A stretch of DNA of 64,000 bases from Pseudomonas viridiflava (GCF_900589395.1 NZ_UUIS01000096.1:124001-188000); one strand, 5' to 3'. Positions 41,068-49,555 are shown, counted from the stretch's first letter. Program-made: numbers and translations. The notes: a model not told the origin generated them from the letters alone.

Positions 41068-41541
41068 CTGTCTTCCCCTCATCTATTGAGAATGACAATG
41101 AGTAGACCAGCACCACTGACCAGGCCTCTGCACTTCTCGGGCTTGGGAAGTCTCGACATTTTTGTAGGTACACCCCATGTGCTGTACAACATTGTCGGTC
41201 GCCTGCCAGGCGATGATCTTGTCAGTTTTTCATTGGCTTCCAGCGCCGCCAGAAAGGTTGTCCTTGAGAATATAAAGCCATTGGTTATCCAGCAGGCTGC
41301 CGACGAGTTGGGTCATACCACGATCAGTACATTACGTGCCATTGCCTTGGGCCAGGCGCCACGTCATATCCCTGAACAGGTTCTCAAATGGAAAAACCTG
41401 AAAGAGATGGCGCTTCAAACGCCCGAGACTGACGTCCCAATGCAAGTGTTGCAGGATAAGTTGAACTATGTTCGCGATCTTCAGCGTCGTCAGGAGATAC
41501 GCATTCGAAAAGACGCGCAGTCGTCAGTCATCAGAAACTGA
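40729..41541 (+). CDS. Orphan Rhs-core protein with F-box-like C-terminal tip
   Basis: A 270-residue protein. Residues 10-113 are the Rhs repeat-associated core remnant found in small Pseudomonas Rhs proteins (FAYTPFGHRP, GFNGERPDPQTGHYLLGNGYRAYNPVLMRFNSPDSLSPFG, GINAYAYCAGD), ending in a slightly decayed DLLNRHDSTGH where DPVNRxDPSGH is usual. The tip after residue 114 is unrelated to its neighbour and contains, at 149-178, PHVLYNIVGRLPGDDLVSFS followed by LASSAARKVV, matching the F-box pattern (LxxIxxxLPxxDLxxxxxxSxxxRxxV). No signal peptide, no full YD-repeat barrel and no immunity gene next to it. Function unknown; the F-box reading is by eye. Confidence 0.82.
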   Translation: MKTRVQRPQQSRTALCATDRQGSLLAHLQPGRLDRFAYTPFGHRPPATGIGFNGERPDPQTGHYLLGNGYRAYNPVLMRFNSPDSLSPFGEGGINAYAYCAGDLLNRHDSTGHLSSPHLLRMTMSRPAPLTRPLHFSGLGSLDIFVGTPHVLYNIVGRLPGDDLVSFSLASSAARKVVLENIKPLVIQQAADELGHTTISTLRAIALGQAPRHIPEQVLKWKNLKEMALQTPETDVPMQVLQDKLNYVRDLQRRQEIRIRKDAQSSVIRN

Positions 41542-41579
41542 CTCCGACCCTTGCTCGGCAGAACCGCTTCCCGCCAGGT

Positions 41580-42132
41580 TCGCGGCCAGCCTCAGGTCTG
41601 GCAGGCACCCCTGAGCCTGTGGGAGGCGGCTCTGCCGGCGATGGCGGTGGCGCAGTCTACGCATCTGTTGCGCCTGGCCCAGGACGCTTCACTCCCGCCG
41701 CCAGGCCAGAACCTCGCAGTTCTGCCAGTTTTCGACACCCCGGCCCCAATGCAGACTGAGCGTATCCTTGCCCAGCGCCTGACCGGAGCCGCCATGAAAC
41801 GCGTCGCCCAACAGCCTCACCAAAGCCGCACAACCCTGTGCGCTACCGACCACCCAGGCAGCCTGCTGGCGCAGTTACAGGCCGGGCAGCCGGATTGCTT
41901 CGCCTATACGCCCTTCGGTCATCGTCCACAGGTCGCAGGCATCGGTTTCAACGGCGAACGGCCCGACCCGCTGACCGGCCACTACCTGCTGGGCAATGGC
42001 TACCGCGCCTACAACCCGGTATTGATGCGCTTCAACAGCCCTGACAGCTTGAGTCCGTTTGGCAAGGGCGGAATCAATGCATATGCATATTGCACAGGTG
42101 ATCCGGTCAACCGGGTCGATCCGAGCGGACAT
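41580..42132 (+). repeat. Rhs cassette, direct repeat copy 2 (upstream region plus Rhs core)
   Basis: Second copy of the module at 40513-41067, with the same spacing from repeat start to ATG (about 213 bases). Homology stops at codon 113 (PSGH) of the second Rhs gene. Confidence 0.85.
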
Positions 42133-42612
42133 GATGGCGCCGCCGATGTGGCTTCCCTGGCTGGAATGTTCTGGAGCGCATTTGCCTTTTATCGAGCAAA
42201 AGCTGCTTTCAAGGATTCACTCCCAAAGCTTATGAAACTCGTTAAAAGCAAGGCGCCCAGTGCGCCTGCAAACATGAAGCCGCGAACCACCAGTCGTACA
42301 GTAGCCGAGCGCAATCTCGACAAAATCGATAGCGCCACGTCTATTGTGCTTATGGCAAGCGGTGCCAGTGCGTTTGCCGCAACGGTCTCCAGATTTTCCG
42401 GGGCTGACACTGAGGTCTACACAGGTCTTGCATTGAGTGCTGTAGGGATGGGTGTTCCAGGCTTTGCAGTGCAACGGCACGCCAGAACGTACCGCAAGGA
42501 TTTCTTGCTCAGCGGCAAGGCGTTGCGTAACCCCACCGCACAAAGCACGTCCCCTCAAATCAATGCCAGTCTGATCCGCAAAAACAGCAGCGACCACGTG
42601 ACACGTTTCTAG
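41794..42612 (+). CDS. Orphan Rhs-core protein with hydrophobic C-terminal tip
   Basis: A 272-residue paralogue of the preceding gene. Residues 1-113 repeat the Rhs core (QSRTTLCATDHPGSLLAQLQ, FAYTPFGHRP, GHYLLGNGYRAYNPVLMRFN) and end in the canonical DPVNRVDPSGH. The C-terminal 159 residues are different from the first copy and hold three hydrophobic stretches (ASLAGMFWSAFAFYRA, ATSIVLMASGASAFAATVS, TGLALSAVGMGVPGFAV), suggesting a membrane-inserting tip. ATG 41794; a long upstream extension of the same frame exists but runs through the duplicated non-coding part. No immunity gene follows; triA starts 137 bases later. Confidence 0.82.
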   Translation: MKRVAQQPHQSRTTLCATDHPGSLLAQLQAGQPDCFAYTPFGHRPQVAGIGFNGERPDPLTGHYLLGNGYRAYNPVLMRFNSPDSLSPFGKGGINAYAYCTGDPVNRVDPSGHDGAADVASLAGMFWSAFAFYRAKAAFKDSLPKLMKLVKSKAPSAPANMKPRTTSRTVAERNLDKIDSATSIVLMASGASAFAATVSRFSGADTEVYTGLALSAVGMGVPGFAVQRHARTYRKDFLLSGKALRNPTAQSTSPQINASLIRKNSSDHVTRF

Positions 42613-42748
42613 ATAATGCATCGCGCCGTCAGCCGATGAGTGGACATCTTGCCCACTCCCCAAGGAACCCTCCCGCCCGCCAACAGTCGCATATTCACAT
42701 CACCACCCCGCGATCCTCGTTCGCCCCGGCAGCCGTCAAGGAGTCTGC

Positions 42749-43861
42749 ATGCCTTTTCCCCCTGTGCGACTGCCTGCTCTTGGCCTGGCAGGCGCCTTGC
42801 TGTTGTCCGGTTGCAGCGATAAACAGCCCGAAGCCCCCGAACTGCCACGGGTCTATGTGCAGGACGTGCAGCCGGCCGGTTTTGCCGCCAGCGTGGCCCT
42901 GACCGGTGACATCCAGGCGCGGGTGCAGACGCCGTTGTCGTTCCGCGTCAATGGCAAGATCACCCAGCGCCTGGTCGAGGTCGGCGATCGGGTCACGGCG
43001 CGTCAGGTGCTGGCCCGCCTGGACCCCAAGGACTTGCAGATCAACGTCGACTCGGCGCAGGCCGCCGTGACGGCCGAGCAGGCGCGGGTGGCGCAAGCGA
43101 AAACCGCGTTCTGGCGCCAGGAACAACTGTTGCCCAAGGGCTACACCAGCCGCAGCGAGTACGACTCGGCCCAGGCCGCCTTGCGCGGTAGCCAGAGCGC
43201 CCTGGCAGCCGCGCAGGCGCAACTGGCCAATGCCCGCGAGCAGTTGAGCTACACCGCGCTGATGGCCGATGCGCCGGGCGTGATCACCGCCCGCCAGGCC
43301 GAAGTGGGGCAGGTGGTGCAGGCCACGCAGCCGATCTTCGACCTGGCCCGCGACGGCGAGCGCGATGCAGTGTTCGATGTGTATGAATCGTTGTTTGTCG
43401 ACCCCCCGCTGAATGAGCCGGTGCAGGTCAGCCTGCTGGATAACCCGGCTATCAAGGTCACCGGCAAAGTGCGCGAGGTCACGCCTGCGGTGTCGGCGCA
43501 AACCGGTACCCTGCAGGTCAAGGTCGCCCTGGGCCCGTTACCGGCCGGCATGGACCTGGGCTCGGTGGTCAGCGTGGCGCTCAGCGGCCCGGCCCGGCCG
43601 CGGATCGAATTGCCTTGGGCGGCCCTGACCAAGAACATCGGCCAGGACCTCGGCCAGCCGGCGGTGTGGGTGGTCGACGCGCAGGGCAAGGCGCAGCTGC
43701 GCACCGTCAAGGTGGCGCGCTACCTCACCGGCAAGGTGATCATCGACCAGGGCCTGGCGTCGGGCGAGCGGGTGGTCACCGCCGGGGGGCAATTGCTGCA
43801 CCCCGACATGCAAGTCGAAATCGCCCAGCCCCAACCCGCCACTGCCGAGGCCCGCCCATGA
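42749..43861 (+). CDS. triA: RND efflux periplasmic adaptor lipoprotein (TriA-like)
   Basis: A 370-residue membrane-fusion protein. The lipobox LLLSGCSDK (cysteine near residue 22) marks a lipoprotein. The lipoyl/barrel halves are RVNGKITQRLVEVGDRVTARQVLARLDPKD and APGVITARQAEVGQVVQATQ, separated by a coiled-coil hairpin rich in A and Q (residues 85-160), with the membrane-proximal domain towards the end (GEWVVTAG-type block GERVVTAGGQLLHP). It begins a three-gene translationally coupled operon, two adaptors plus an RND pump, which is the TriABC arrangement of Pseudomonas (triclosan and other substrates through OpmH in P. aeruginosa). Symbols follow that architecture. Confidence 0.88.
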   Translation: MPFPPVRLPALGLAGALLLSGCSDKQPEAPELPRVYVQDVQPAGFAASVALTGDIQARVQTPLSFRVNGKITQRLVEVGDRVTARQVLARLDPKDLQINVDSAQAAVTAEQARVAQAKTAFWRQEQLLPKGYTSRSEYDSAQAALRGSQSALAAAQAQLANAREQLSYTALMADAPGVITARQAEVGQVVQATQPIFDLARDGERDAVFDVYESLFVDPPLNEPVQVSLLDNPAIKVTGKVREVTPAVSAQTGTLQVKVALGPLPAGMDLGSVVSVALSGPARPRIELPWAALTKNIGQDLGQPAVWVVDAQGKAQLRTVKVARYLTGKVIIDQGLASGERVVTAGGQLLHPDMQVEIAQPQPATAEARP

Positions 43862-44928
43862 AGCGCCATGCATGCATCCTGATGACGGCGGCCCTGCTGG
43901 CGGCCTGTGGCCAGGACGAGCCGGCCCCGGAACCGGTGCGCCCGGTGCTTTCGGTGGTGGCCCAGGCCGAATCGATGGCCGACCTTGGCCGTTTTGCCGG
44001 CAACATCCAGGCGCGCTACCAGAGCGTACTGGGCTTTCGTGTGCCGGGGCGCATTGCCCGGCGCGCGGTGGATGTCGGCGATGAGGTGAGCCAGGGCCAG
44101 TTGCTGGCGACCCTGGACCCTACCGACCAGCAGAACACCCTGCGCAGCCGCGAAGGCGACCAGGCACAGGTCGAGGCGCAGTGGATCAACGCCCAGACCA
44201 ATGCCCGCCGCCAGCAGACCCTATTTGACCGGGGCGTCGGCGCCCAGGCGCAACTGGACATCGCCCTGACCGACCTCAAGACCACCCGCTCGTCGCTGGA
44301 CCAGGCCCGCGCCGCCGCCGCCCAGGCCCGCGACCAACTGGCATACAGTCAGTTGCGCAGCGACCATGCCGGGGTGATCACCGAATGGAAGGTCGAGGCC
44401 GGGCAGGTGGTCACCGCCGGGCAAGAGGTGGTCACCCTGGCACAGCCCGACATCAAGGAAGCCGTGATCGACCTGCCGGCCGCCTTGCTCGACCAGTTGC
44501 CCGAAGGCGTGCAGTTCACCGTCGCCAGCCAGTTGGACCCCAGCGTCAACACCGCTGCCACGCTGCGTGAGGTCGAGCCCCAGCCGGACCGCTCGACCCG
44601 CACCCGCCGCGCGCGCCTGACCCTGGCCGAACAACCGCCGGCGCTGCGCCTGGGCACCGCGATCAGCGTCAGCCTGACCTCGACCATTGCCCCGCGCCTG
44701 CGCTTGCCCATCAGTGCCCTGCAAGAGGTCGATGGCCGCACGCAAGTCTGGGTGGTCGACCCGGCCGGCCAGACCGTCAACCCAAGAACCGTGCAACCGC
44801 TCAGCCGCTCGGCCGACAGCGTCTGGCTGACCGGGGGCGTGCAGCCCGGCGAGCGCGTAGTGACTGCCGGGGTCAACAGCCTCAAACCCGGACAGAACGT
44901 CAAAATCGATAAGGATGGCCCGCGATGA
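43858..44928 (+). CDS. triB: Second RND periplasmic adaptor lipoprotein (TriB-like)
   Basis: A 356-residue adaptor, parallel to TriA but only distantly similar. Lipobox LLAACGQDE (cysteine at residue 17). It has the lipoyl half GRIARRAVDVGDEVSQGQLLATLDPTD, a shorter coiled coil, the second half AGVITEWKVEAGQVVTAGQEVVTLA and a barrel end GERVVTAGVNSLKPGQ. Its ATG overlaps the triA stop (ATGA, 43858-43861). In TriABC both adaptors are needed, probably as alternating subunits of the hexameric ring. No outer-membrane channel gene is present, so an OpmH/TolC-type protein elsewhere must complete the pump. Confidence 0.88.
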   Translation: MKRHACILMTAALLAACGQDEPAPEPVRPVLSVVAQAESMADLGRFAGNIQARYQSVLGFRVPGRIARRAVDVGDEVSQGQLLATLDPTDQQNTLRSREGDQAQVEAQWINAQTNARRQQTLFDRGVGAQAQLDIALTDLKTTRSSLDQARAAAAQARDQLAYSQLRSDHAGVITEWKVEAGQVVTAGQEVVTLAQPDIKEAVIDLPAALLDQLPEGVQFTVASQLDPSVNTAATLREVEPQPDRSTRTRRARLTLAEQPPALRLGTAISVSLTSTIAPRLRLPISALQEVDGRTQVWVVDPAGQTVNPRTVQPLSRSADSVWLTGGVQPGERVVTAGVNSLKPGQNVKIDKDGPR

Positions 44929-47900
44929 AAGGTGGCTTCAATCTGTCCGAGTGGGCCATCAAGCACCAGTCGTTCGTCTGGTACCTGATGTTCGTCGCGC
45001 TGCTGATGGGCGTGTTCTCCTACATGAACCTGGGGCGCGAGGAAGACCCCTCGTTCACCATCAAGACCATGGTCATCCAGACCCGCTGGCCGGGCGCGAC
45101 GGTGGACGAGACGATCGAGCAGGTCACCGACCGCATCGAGAAAAAGCTCGAAGAGCTCGACTCGCTGGACTACGTCAAGAGCTACACCCTGCCGGGCGAG
45201 TCGACCATCATGGTGTTCCTGCGTGACACCACCGATGCCGCGGCGATTCCGGAAATCTGGTACCAGGTGCGCAAGAAGATCGACGACATCCGTGGCCAGT
45301 TCCCGCAGGGCCTTCAGGGGCCGGCGTTCAACGATGAGTTCGGCGACGTCTACGGCTCGATCTACGCCTTTACCGCCGACGGCTTTTCGATGCGCCAACT
45401 GCGTGACCATGTCGAGCAGGTGCGTGCCGAGATTCGCAGTGTCGAAGGGCTGGGCAAGGTCGAGATGATCGGCCAGCAGGACGAAGTGATCTACCTGAAC
45501 TTCTCGACCCGCAAACTGGCGGCCCTGGGCCTGGACCAGCGCCAGGTGCTGCAAAGCCTGCAAGCGCAGAACTCGGTAATCCCCGCCGGGGTGATCGAGG
45601 CGGGCCCTGAGCGTATCTCGGTGCGCACCTCCGGTTCGTTCGCCTCGGAAAAAGACCTGGCGGCGGTCAACCTGCGGCTCAATGACCGCTTCTACCGGCT
45701 GAGCGACATTGCCGAGATCGAGCGTGGCTACACCGACCCGCCCGCACCTTTGTTTCGCTACAACGGCCAGCCGGCCATCGGCCTGGCCATCGCCATGAAG
45801 GACGGCGGCAATATCCAGAGCTTCGGCAAGGCCCTGCATGCGCGCATGGACCAGGCCACCGCCAACCTGCCGGTGGGCGTGGGCGTGCACAAGGTCTCTG
45901 ACCAGGCCGAGGTGGTCGACAAGGCCGTGGGCGGCTTTACCAGTGCGCTGTTCGAGGCGGTGATCATCGTCATGGTGGTCAGCTTTGTCAGCCTCGGCAT
46001 CCGCGCCGGGCTGGTGGTGGCCTGTTCGATCCCGCTGGTGCTGGCCATGGTCTTTGTGTTCATGGAGTACAGCGGTATCACCATGCAGCGTATTTCCCTC
46101 GGCGCGCTGATCATCGCCCTGGGGCTGCTGGTGGACGATGCGATGATCACCGTCGAAATGATGGTTACCCGCCTGGAGCAGGGCAAGAGCAAGGAGGAAG
46201 CGGCCACGTATGCCTACACCTCCACGGCCTTCCCGATGCTCACCGGCACGCTGGTGACGGTGGCAGGCTTTGTGCCCATCGGCCTGAACAACAGCTCGGC
46301 GGGCGAATACACCTTCACCCTGTTTGCGGTGATTGCCGTGGCCATGCTGGTGTCCTGGGTGGTCGCGGTGCTGTTCGCGCCGGTGATCGGCGTGCATATC
46401 CTCAGCAGCAAGATCAAGAAAAAATCCGAAGAACCCGGACGCATCGGTCGAGCCTTCAATGGCAGCATGCTCTGGGCCATGCGCAATCGCTGGTGGGCCA
46501 TCGGCATCACCCTGCTGCTGTTTGCCGGGGCGCTGTTCTCGATGCGTTACGTGCAGAACCAGTTTTTCCCGGCCTCGGATCGGCCCGAAATCCTGGTGGA
46601 CCTCAAGCTGCCGCAAAGTGCCTCGATCAATGAGACCCGCAAGGTGGTCGACCGCCTGGAGGCGACCCTCAAGGATGACCCGGACATCGTGCGCTGGAGC
46701 ACCTACATCGGCCAGGGCGCGCTGCGCTTCTACCTGCCGCTGGACCAGCAATTGCAGAACCCGTTCTATGCCCAGCTGGTGATCGTGAGCAAGGACCTGG
46801 AGGCCCGTGGTGCCCTGACCACGCGCCTGCAGGAGCGCTTGCGACAAGACTTTGTCGGGGTTGGCTCCTTCGTGCAGGCGCTGGAAATGGGCCCGCCCGT
46901 GGGCCGGCCTTTGCAATACCGCATCAGCGGGCCGGACATCGACAAAGTGCGCCAGCACGCCATCGAGCTGGCCGCCCTGCTGGACAACAACACGCATGTC
47001 GGCGAAGTGGTCTACGACTGGAACGAGCCGGGCAAGGTGCTGCGCATCGACATCAACCAGGACAAGGCGCGGCAACTGGGGCTGTCATCGGAGGACGTGG
47101 CGTCGGTAATGAATAGCGTGGTCAGCGGCTCGACCGTGACCCAGGTGCGCGACGACATCTACCTGGTGAACGTGGTGGGGCGCGCCGTGGACTCAGAGCG
47201 CGGCAGCCCCGAGACCCTGCAGAACCTGCAGATCGTCACCCCCTCGGGCAGCTCGATCCCGCTGCTGGCCTTTGCCACCGTGGGATATGAGCTGGAGCAG
47301 CCGCTGGTCTGGCGCCGCGACCGGCAGCCGACCATCACCGTGAAAAGCTCGGTGCGCGACCAGATGCAACCGACCGATCTGGTGGCCGAGCTCAAGCCGC
47401 AAATCGACACCTTCACCCAAGGCCTGCCCAGCGGCTACAAGGTGGCCACGGGCGGCACGGTAGAGGAAAGCGGCAAGGCCCAAGGGCCGATTGCCGAGGT
47501 GTTGCCGCTGATGCTGTTTCTGATGGCGACCTTCCTGATGATCCAGCTGCACAGCGTGCAGAAGATGTTCCTGGTGGTCAGCGTCGCGCCGCTGGGCCTG
47601 ATCGGCGTGGTGCTGGCGCTGGTGCCCACCGGCACGCCGCTGGGCTTTGTGGCCATCCTCGGGGTGCTGGCGCTGATCGGCATCATCATTCGTAACTCGG
47701 TGATTTTGGTGACCCAGATCGACGCCTACGAGCGCGACGGTTACCTGCCCTGGGATGCGGTGGTCGAAGCCACCGAGCACCGCCGCCGGCCCATCTTGCT
47801 GACGGCCGCGGCGGCCAGCCTGGGCATGATCCCCATTGCCCGCGAAGTGTTCTGGGGACCGATGGCCTACGCCATGATCGGTGGCATCGTGGTGGCCACT

Positions 47901-47972
47901 TTGCTGACGCTGCTGTTTTTGCCGGCACTGTATGTGGCCTGGTACCGCATCAAGGAGCCTGCCAGGGCCTAG
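44925..47972 (+). CDS. triC: RND efflux transporter (TriC-like, HAE1-type)
   Basis: A 1015-residue inner-membrane pump with 12 membrane segments and two large periplasmic loops. The proton relay GLLVDDAMITVEMMV (TM4, aspartates near 403-404) and the final ASLGMIPIAREVFWGPMAYAMIGGIVVATLLTLLFLPALYV are typical. The N-terminus NLSEWAIKHQSFVWYLMFVALLMGVFSYMNLGREEDPSF matches the TriC/MexK-like branch rather than AcrB. Its ATG overlaps the triB stop (ATGA). The stop codon TAG at 47970-47972 is completed by the first base of a MITE-like element, so the gene's natural 3' end may have been altered by that insertion. Confidence 0.92.
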   Translation: MKGGFNLSEWAIKHQSFVWYLMFVALLMGVFSYMNLGREEDPSFTIKTMVIQTRWPGATVDETIEQVTDRIEKKLEELDSLDYVKSYTLPGESTIMVFLRDTTDAAAIPEIWYQVRKKIDDIRGQFPQGLQGPAFNDEFGDVYGSIYAFTADGFSMRQLRDHVEQVRAEIRSVEGLGKVEMIGQQDEVIYLNFSTRKLAALGLDQRQVLQSLQAQNSVIPAGVIEAGPERISVRTSGSFASEKDLAAVNLRLNDRFYRLSDIAEIERGYTDPPAPLFRYNGQPAIGLAIAMKDGGNIQSFGKALHARMDQATANLPVGVGVHKVSDQAEVVDKAVGGFTSALFEAVIIVMVVSFVSLGIRAGLVVACSIPLVLAMVFVFMEYSGITMQRISLGALIIALGLLVDDAMITVEMMVTRLEQGKSKEEAATYAYTSTAFPMLTGTLVTVAGFVPIGLNNSSAGEYTFTLFAVIAVAMLVSWVVAVLFAPVIGVHILSSKIKKKSEEPGRIGRAFNGSMLWAMRNRWWAIGITLLLFAGALFSMRYVQNQFFPASDRPEILVDLKLPQSASINETRKVVDRLEATLKDDPDIVRWSTYIGQGALRFYLPLDQQLQNPFYAQLVIVSKDLEARGALTTRLQERLRQDFVGVGSFVQALEMGPPVGRPLQYRISGPDIDKVRQHAIELAALLDNNTHVGEVVYDWNEPGKVLRIDINQDKARQLGLSSEDVASVMNSVVSGSTVTQVRDDIYLVNVVGRAVDSERGSPETLQNLQIVTPSGSSIPLLAFATVGYELEQPLVWRRDRQPTITVKSSVRDQMQPTDLVAELKPQIDTFTQGLPSGYKVATGGTVEESGKAQGPIAEVLPLMLFLMATFLMIQLHSVQKMFLVVSVAPLGLIGVVLALVPTGTPLGFVAILGVLALIGIIIRNSVILVTQIDAYERDGYLPWDAVVEATEHRRRPILLTAAAASLGMIPIAREVFWGPMAYAMIGGIVVATLLTLLFLPALYVAWYRIKEPARA

Positions 47973-48111
47973 GCTCTGTACGTAAAGTGGCTGCGCTCGG
48001 CCATGCTGCGTTAAAAAGCGACTCGCAATGCTCATTGACACGTGTCAACTGCGCTTGCTCGCCGCTTTTTGCCTTGCCTGACCTTCGCTCACCGATTTTT
48101 CGTACAGAGCC
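47972..48111. mobile_element. MITE-like palindromic element
   Basis: A 140-base element bounded by perfect 11-bp terminal inverted repeats GGCTCTGTACG (47972-47982) and CGTACAGAGCC (48101-48111). Its centre is the 14-bp palindrome TTGACACGTGTCAA (48035-48048), flanked by mirrored arms (AAAAAGCG.. / ..CGCTTTTT), so the whole unit can fold into a long hairpin. It encodes no protein. I recognise the type as a short non-autonomous repeat of Pseudomonas but cannot name its parent transposase, and no clear target duplication is visible. Confidence 0.75.
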
Positions 48112-48122
48112 TGGTATCGGTT

Positions 48123-48158
48123 GTGCATCACGAGCCGCCTTGCCGGGCCGTGATGCAC
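48123..48158. terminator. 10-bp inverted repeat between convergent genes
   Basis: GTGCATCACG (48123-48132) and CGTGATGCAC (48149-48158) form a perfect stem around a 16-base GC-rich loop, between triC and the minus-strand gene that follows. It may terminate either transcript; no T-run is present. Confidence 0.5.
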
Positions 48159-48206
48159 GTCGACACACCCCGACAGCAGGCATCGGCGGCCAGGCGCGGG
48201 GGCGGC

Positions 48207-48677
48207 TTACGGCTGTGCGACAGCGCGCACGCTGATACCGGTAATCTGGACCGGCGCGCTCACGGGGCCATTCTCATCGACCTTGCGGGCATTGATGAAC
48301 TGTGCGTACAGCCCTTCATGGACGACCGGAAATGCCGTAGCCCCTTCAAGGTTGAAGGTTTGCCATTCATCGGTCAGTTCCGAGACATAGCCCGTATCGA
48401 GGTAGAACTCCTGGCCCACACGGGCCGAGAACAGCATAAACATTGCCCCGCCCATGTGCACCTTGGCGCTGAGGCGTGCCGAGAACGTCCATTCGAGCCG
48501 GCAAGGACTTTCTATGTGGGCAGTATTAAGCTTCTGCTGGATTTCCGTGTTGGACTCGATGGTCAGGCTGTAACCGCCGGGCTTGTAAGGCTCGAAGACC
48601 GGCTCTTTTTGCGCGTTGCTGATCCACGGTGCCAGTACCTGATTGTCAAAGTTGCCGTTGATGATGAGCTGGTTCAT
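48207..48677 (-). CDS. Small hypothetical protein with carbohydrate-binding-like beta fold
   Basis: A 156-residue protein beginning MNQLIINGNFDNQVLAPWISNAQ. The NGxFDxxxxxPW start followed by alternating strands (YSLTIESNTEIQQKL, CRLEWTFSARLSAKV, FYLDTGYVSELTDEWQTFNLEG) is the pattern of jelly-roll carbohydrate-binding modules or of related lectin-like proteins in Pseudomonas. No signal peptide. ATG 48677 follows AAGGAAAG; the open frame extends upstream but without a ribosome site. It is a single gene with no operon partner. The fold call is inference from pattern. Confidence 0.7.
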   Translation of the reverse strand: MNQLIINGNFDNQVLAPWISNAQKEPVFEPYKPGGYSLTIESNTEIQQKLNTAHIESPCRLEWTFSARLSAKVHMGGAMFMLFSARVGQEFYLDTGYVSELTDEWQTFNLEGATAFPVVHEGLYAQFINARKVDENGPVSAPVQITGISVRAVAQP

Positions 48678-48928
48678 GTTGCTTTCCTTGAGAGAAGGCA
48701 CTGATTCGCACGTTCGAATCAATCCCTTGATTGCAAGCCGTCCTGACCTGCACACGACCAATCTAGCGTTCGGGAACGCCAACCGGAACTGTCGAAAATG
48801 ACAGTCAGGCGACGTAATCGCAGTCTTGTCGGTTTATCAAGCAAACAATGGCAAGCCTGTGCCTGTGGGCTTTGACCCCGGCCGGTCGTAATCAGAGGCC
48901 TTTGCGGTGCGATGCTGTTGCACAGGGA

Positions 48929-49555
48929 TCACGCGCGACGCCACACACTCGCCAGCCACGGTTGCTGTTCTCGCGGCAGGCCGGACGGGCGGTAGTAGTG
49001 CTCAAGCTCGATAAAACCTGCGGCCGTGAGCCGTTCGCGCCAGGCCTCAAGATCGTGATAAGCGCCGTAGCGCGGGCCGTTCCAGCCTTCCTGGTTCTCG
49101 CCCCTGGGGTTGGAGCTGAAGAGCACGCCGCCGGGCTTGAGGCTGGCGTGCAGCTGGCGCAGTACGCCGGGCAATGCCTGGGTCGGCACATGAAACAGCA
49201 CGGCGTTGGCGAAGATGCCGTCGAAGCGAGCGGCCGGCAGGTCCAGCTCAAGAAAGTTCTGGTGCAGCACCTCGCAGCCGCTGTCGGCGCGGGCCATCTC
49301 GGCAAAGCGCTCTGAGCCGTCCAGGCCCGTGGCGATATGCCCCATGGCCTTGAAGGTTTTCAGGTCACGCCCCGGCCCGCAGCCGAAGTCCAGGAGCTGC
49401 CAGGGCTTTGGTCCTTCGATATGCCGCAGCAGGGCCTCGATGTTCTGGCTGACATCATGGTCGCGGGTGCCTTCGCGAAACTGCTCGGCCACCTCGTTGT
49501 AGTGGGAAAGGGTGGTTTCGGTGATCCGGGCAAGGTCGGGTGGGTCGAGTTTCAC
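48929..49555 (-). CDS. Class I SAM-dependent methyltransferase
   Basis: A 208-residue methyltransferase. Motif I is LLDFGCGPGRDLKTFKAMGH (residues 54-73), the acidic residue of motif II is in IATGLDGSERFAE, and post-motifs FDGIFANAVLFHVP and LKPGGVLFSSNPRG follow. A GTG start at 49555 is used; the N-terminal helix HYNEVAEQFREGTRDHDVSQNI is typical of a subgroup near tellurite-resistance/UbiE-like proteins. Substrate unknown. It shares strand with the sugar-acid genes upstream, 61 bases apart, but co-transcription is uncertain. Confidence 0.88.
   Translation of the reverse strand: MKLDPPDLARITETTLSHYNEVAEQFREGTRDHDVSQNIEALLRHIEGPKPWQLLDFGCGPGRDLKTFKAMGHIATGLDGSERFAEMARADSGCEVLHQNFLELDLPAARFDGIFANAVLFHVPTQALPGVLRQLHASLKPGGVLFSSNPRGENQEGWNGPRYGAYHDLEAWRERLTAAGFIELEHYYRPSGLPREQQPWLASVWRRA

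Noticed and set aside
41551..41793. Upstream extension of the second Rhs gene
   Set aside because: The same region is duplicated before the first Rhs gene, where it is not in an open frame with the gene; it therefore belongs to the non-coding leader.
44349..47075. 908-codon minus-strand open frame across triB/triC
   Set aside because: An antisense frame of the RND pump genes caused by high GC at third positions; the composition (H, Q, D, V repeats) is typical of shadow frames.
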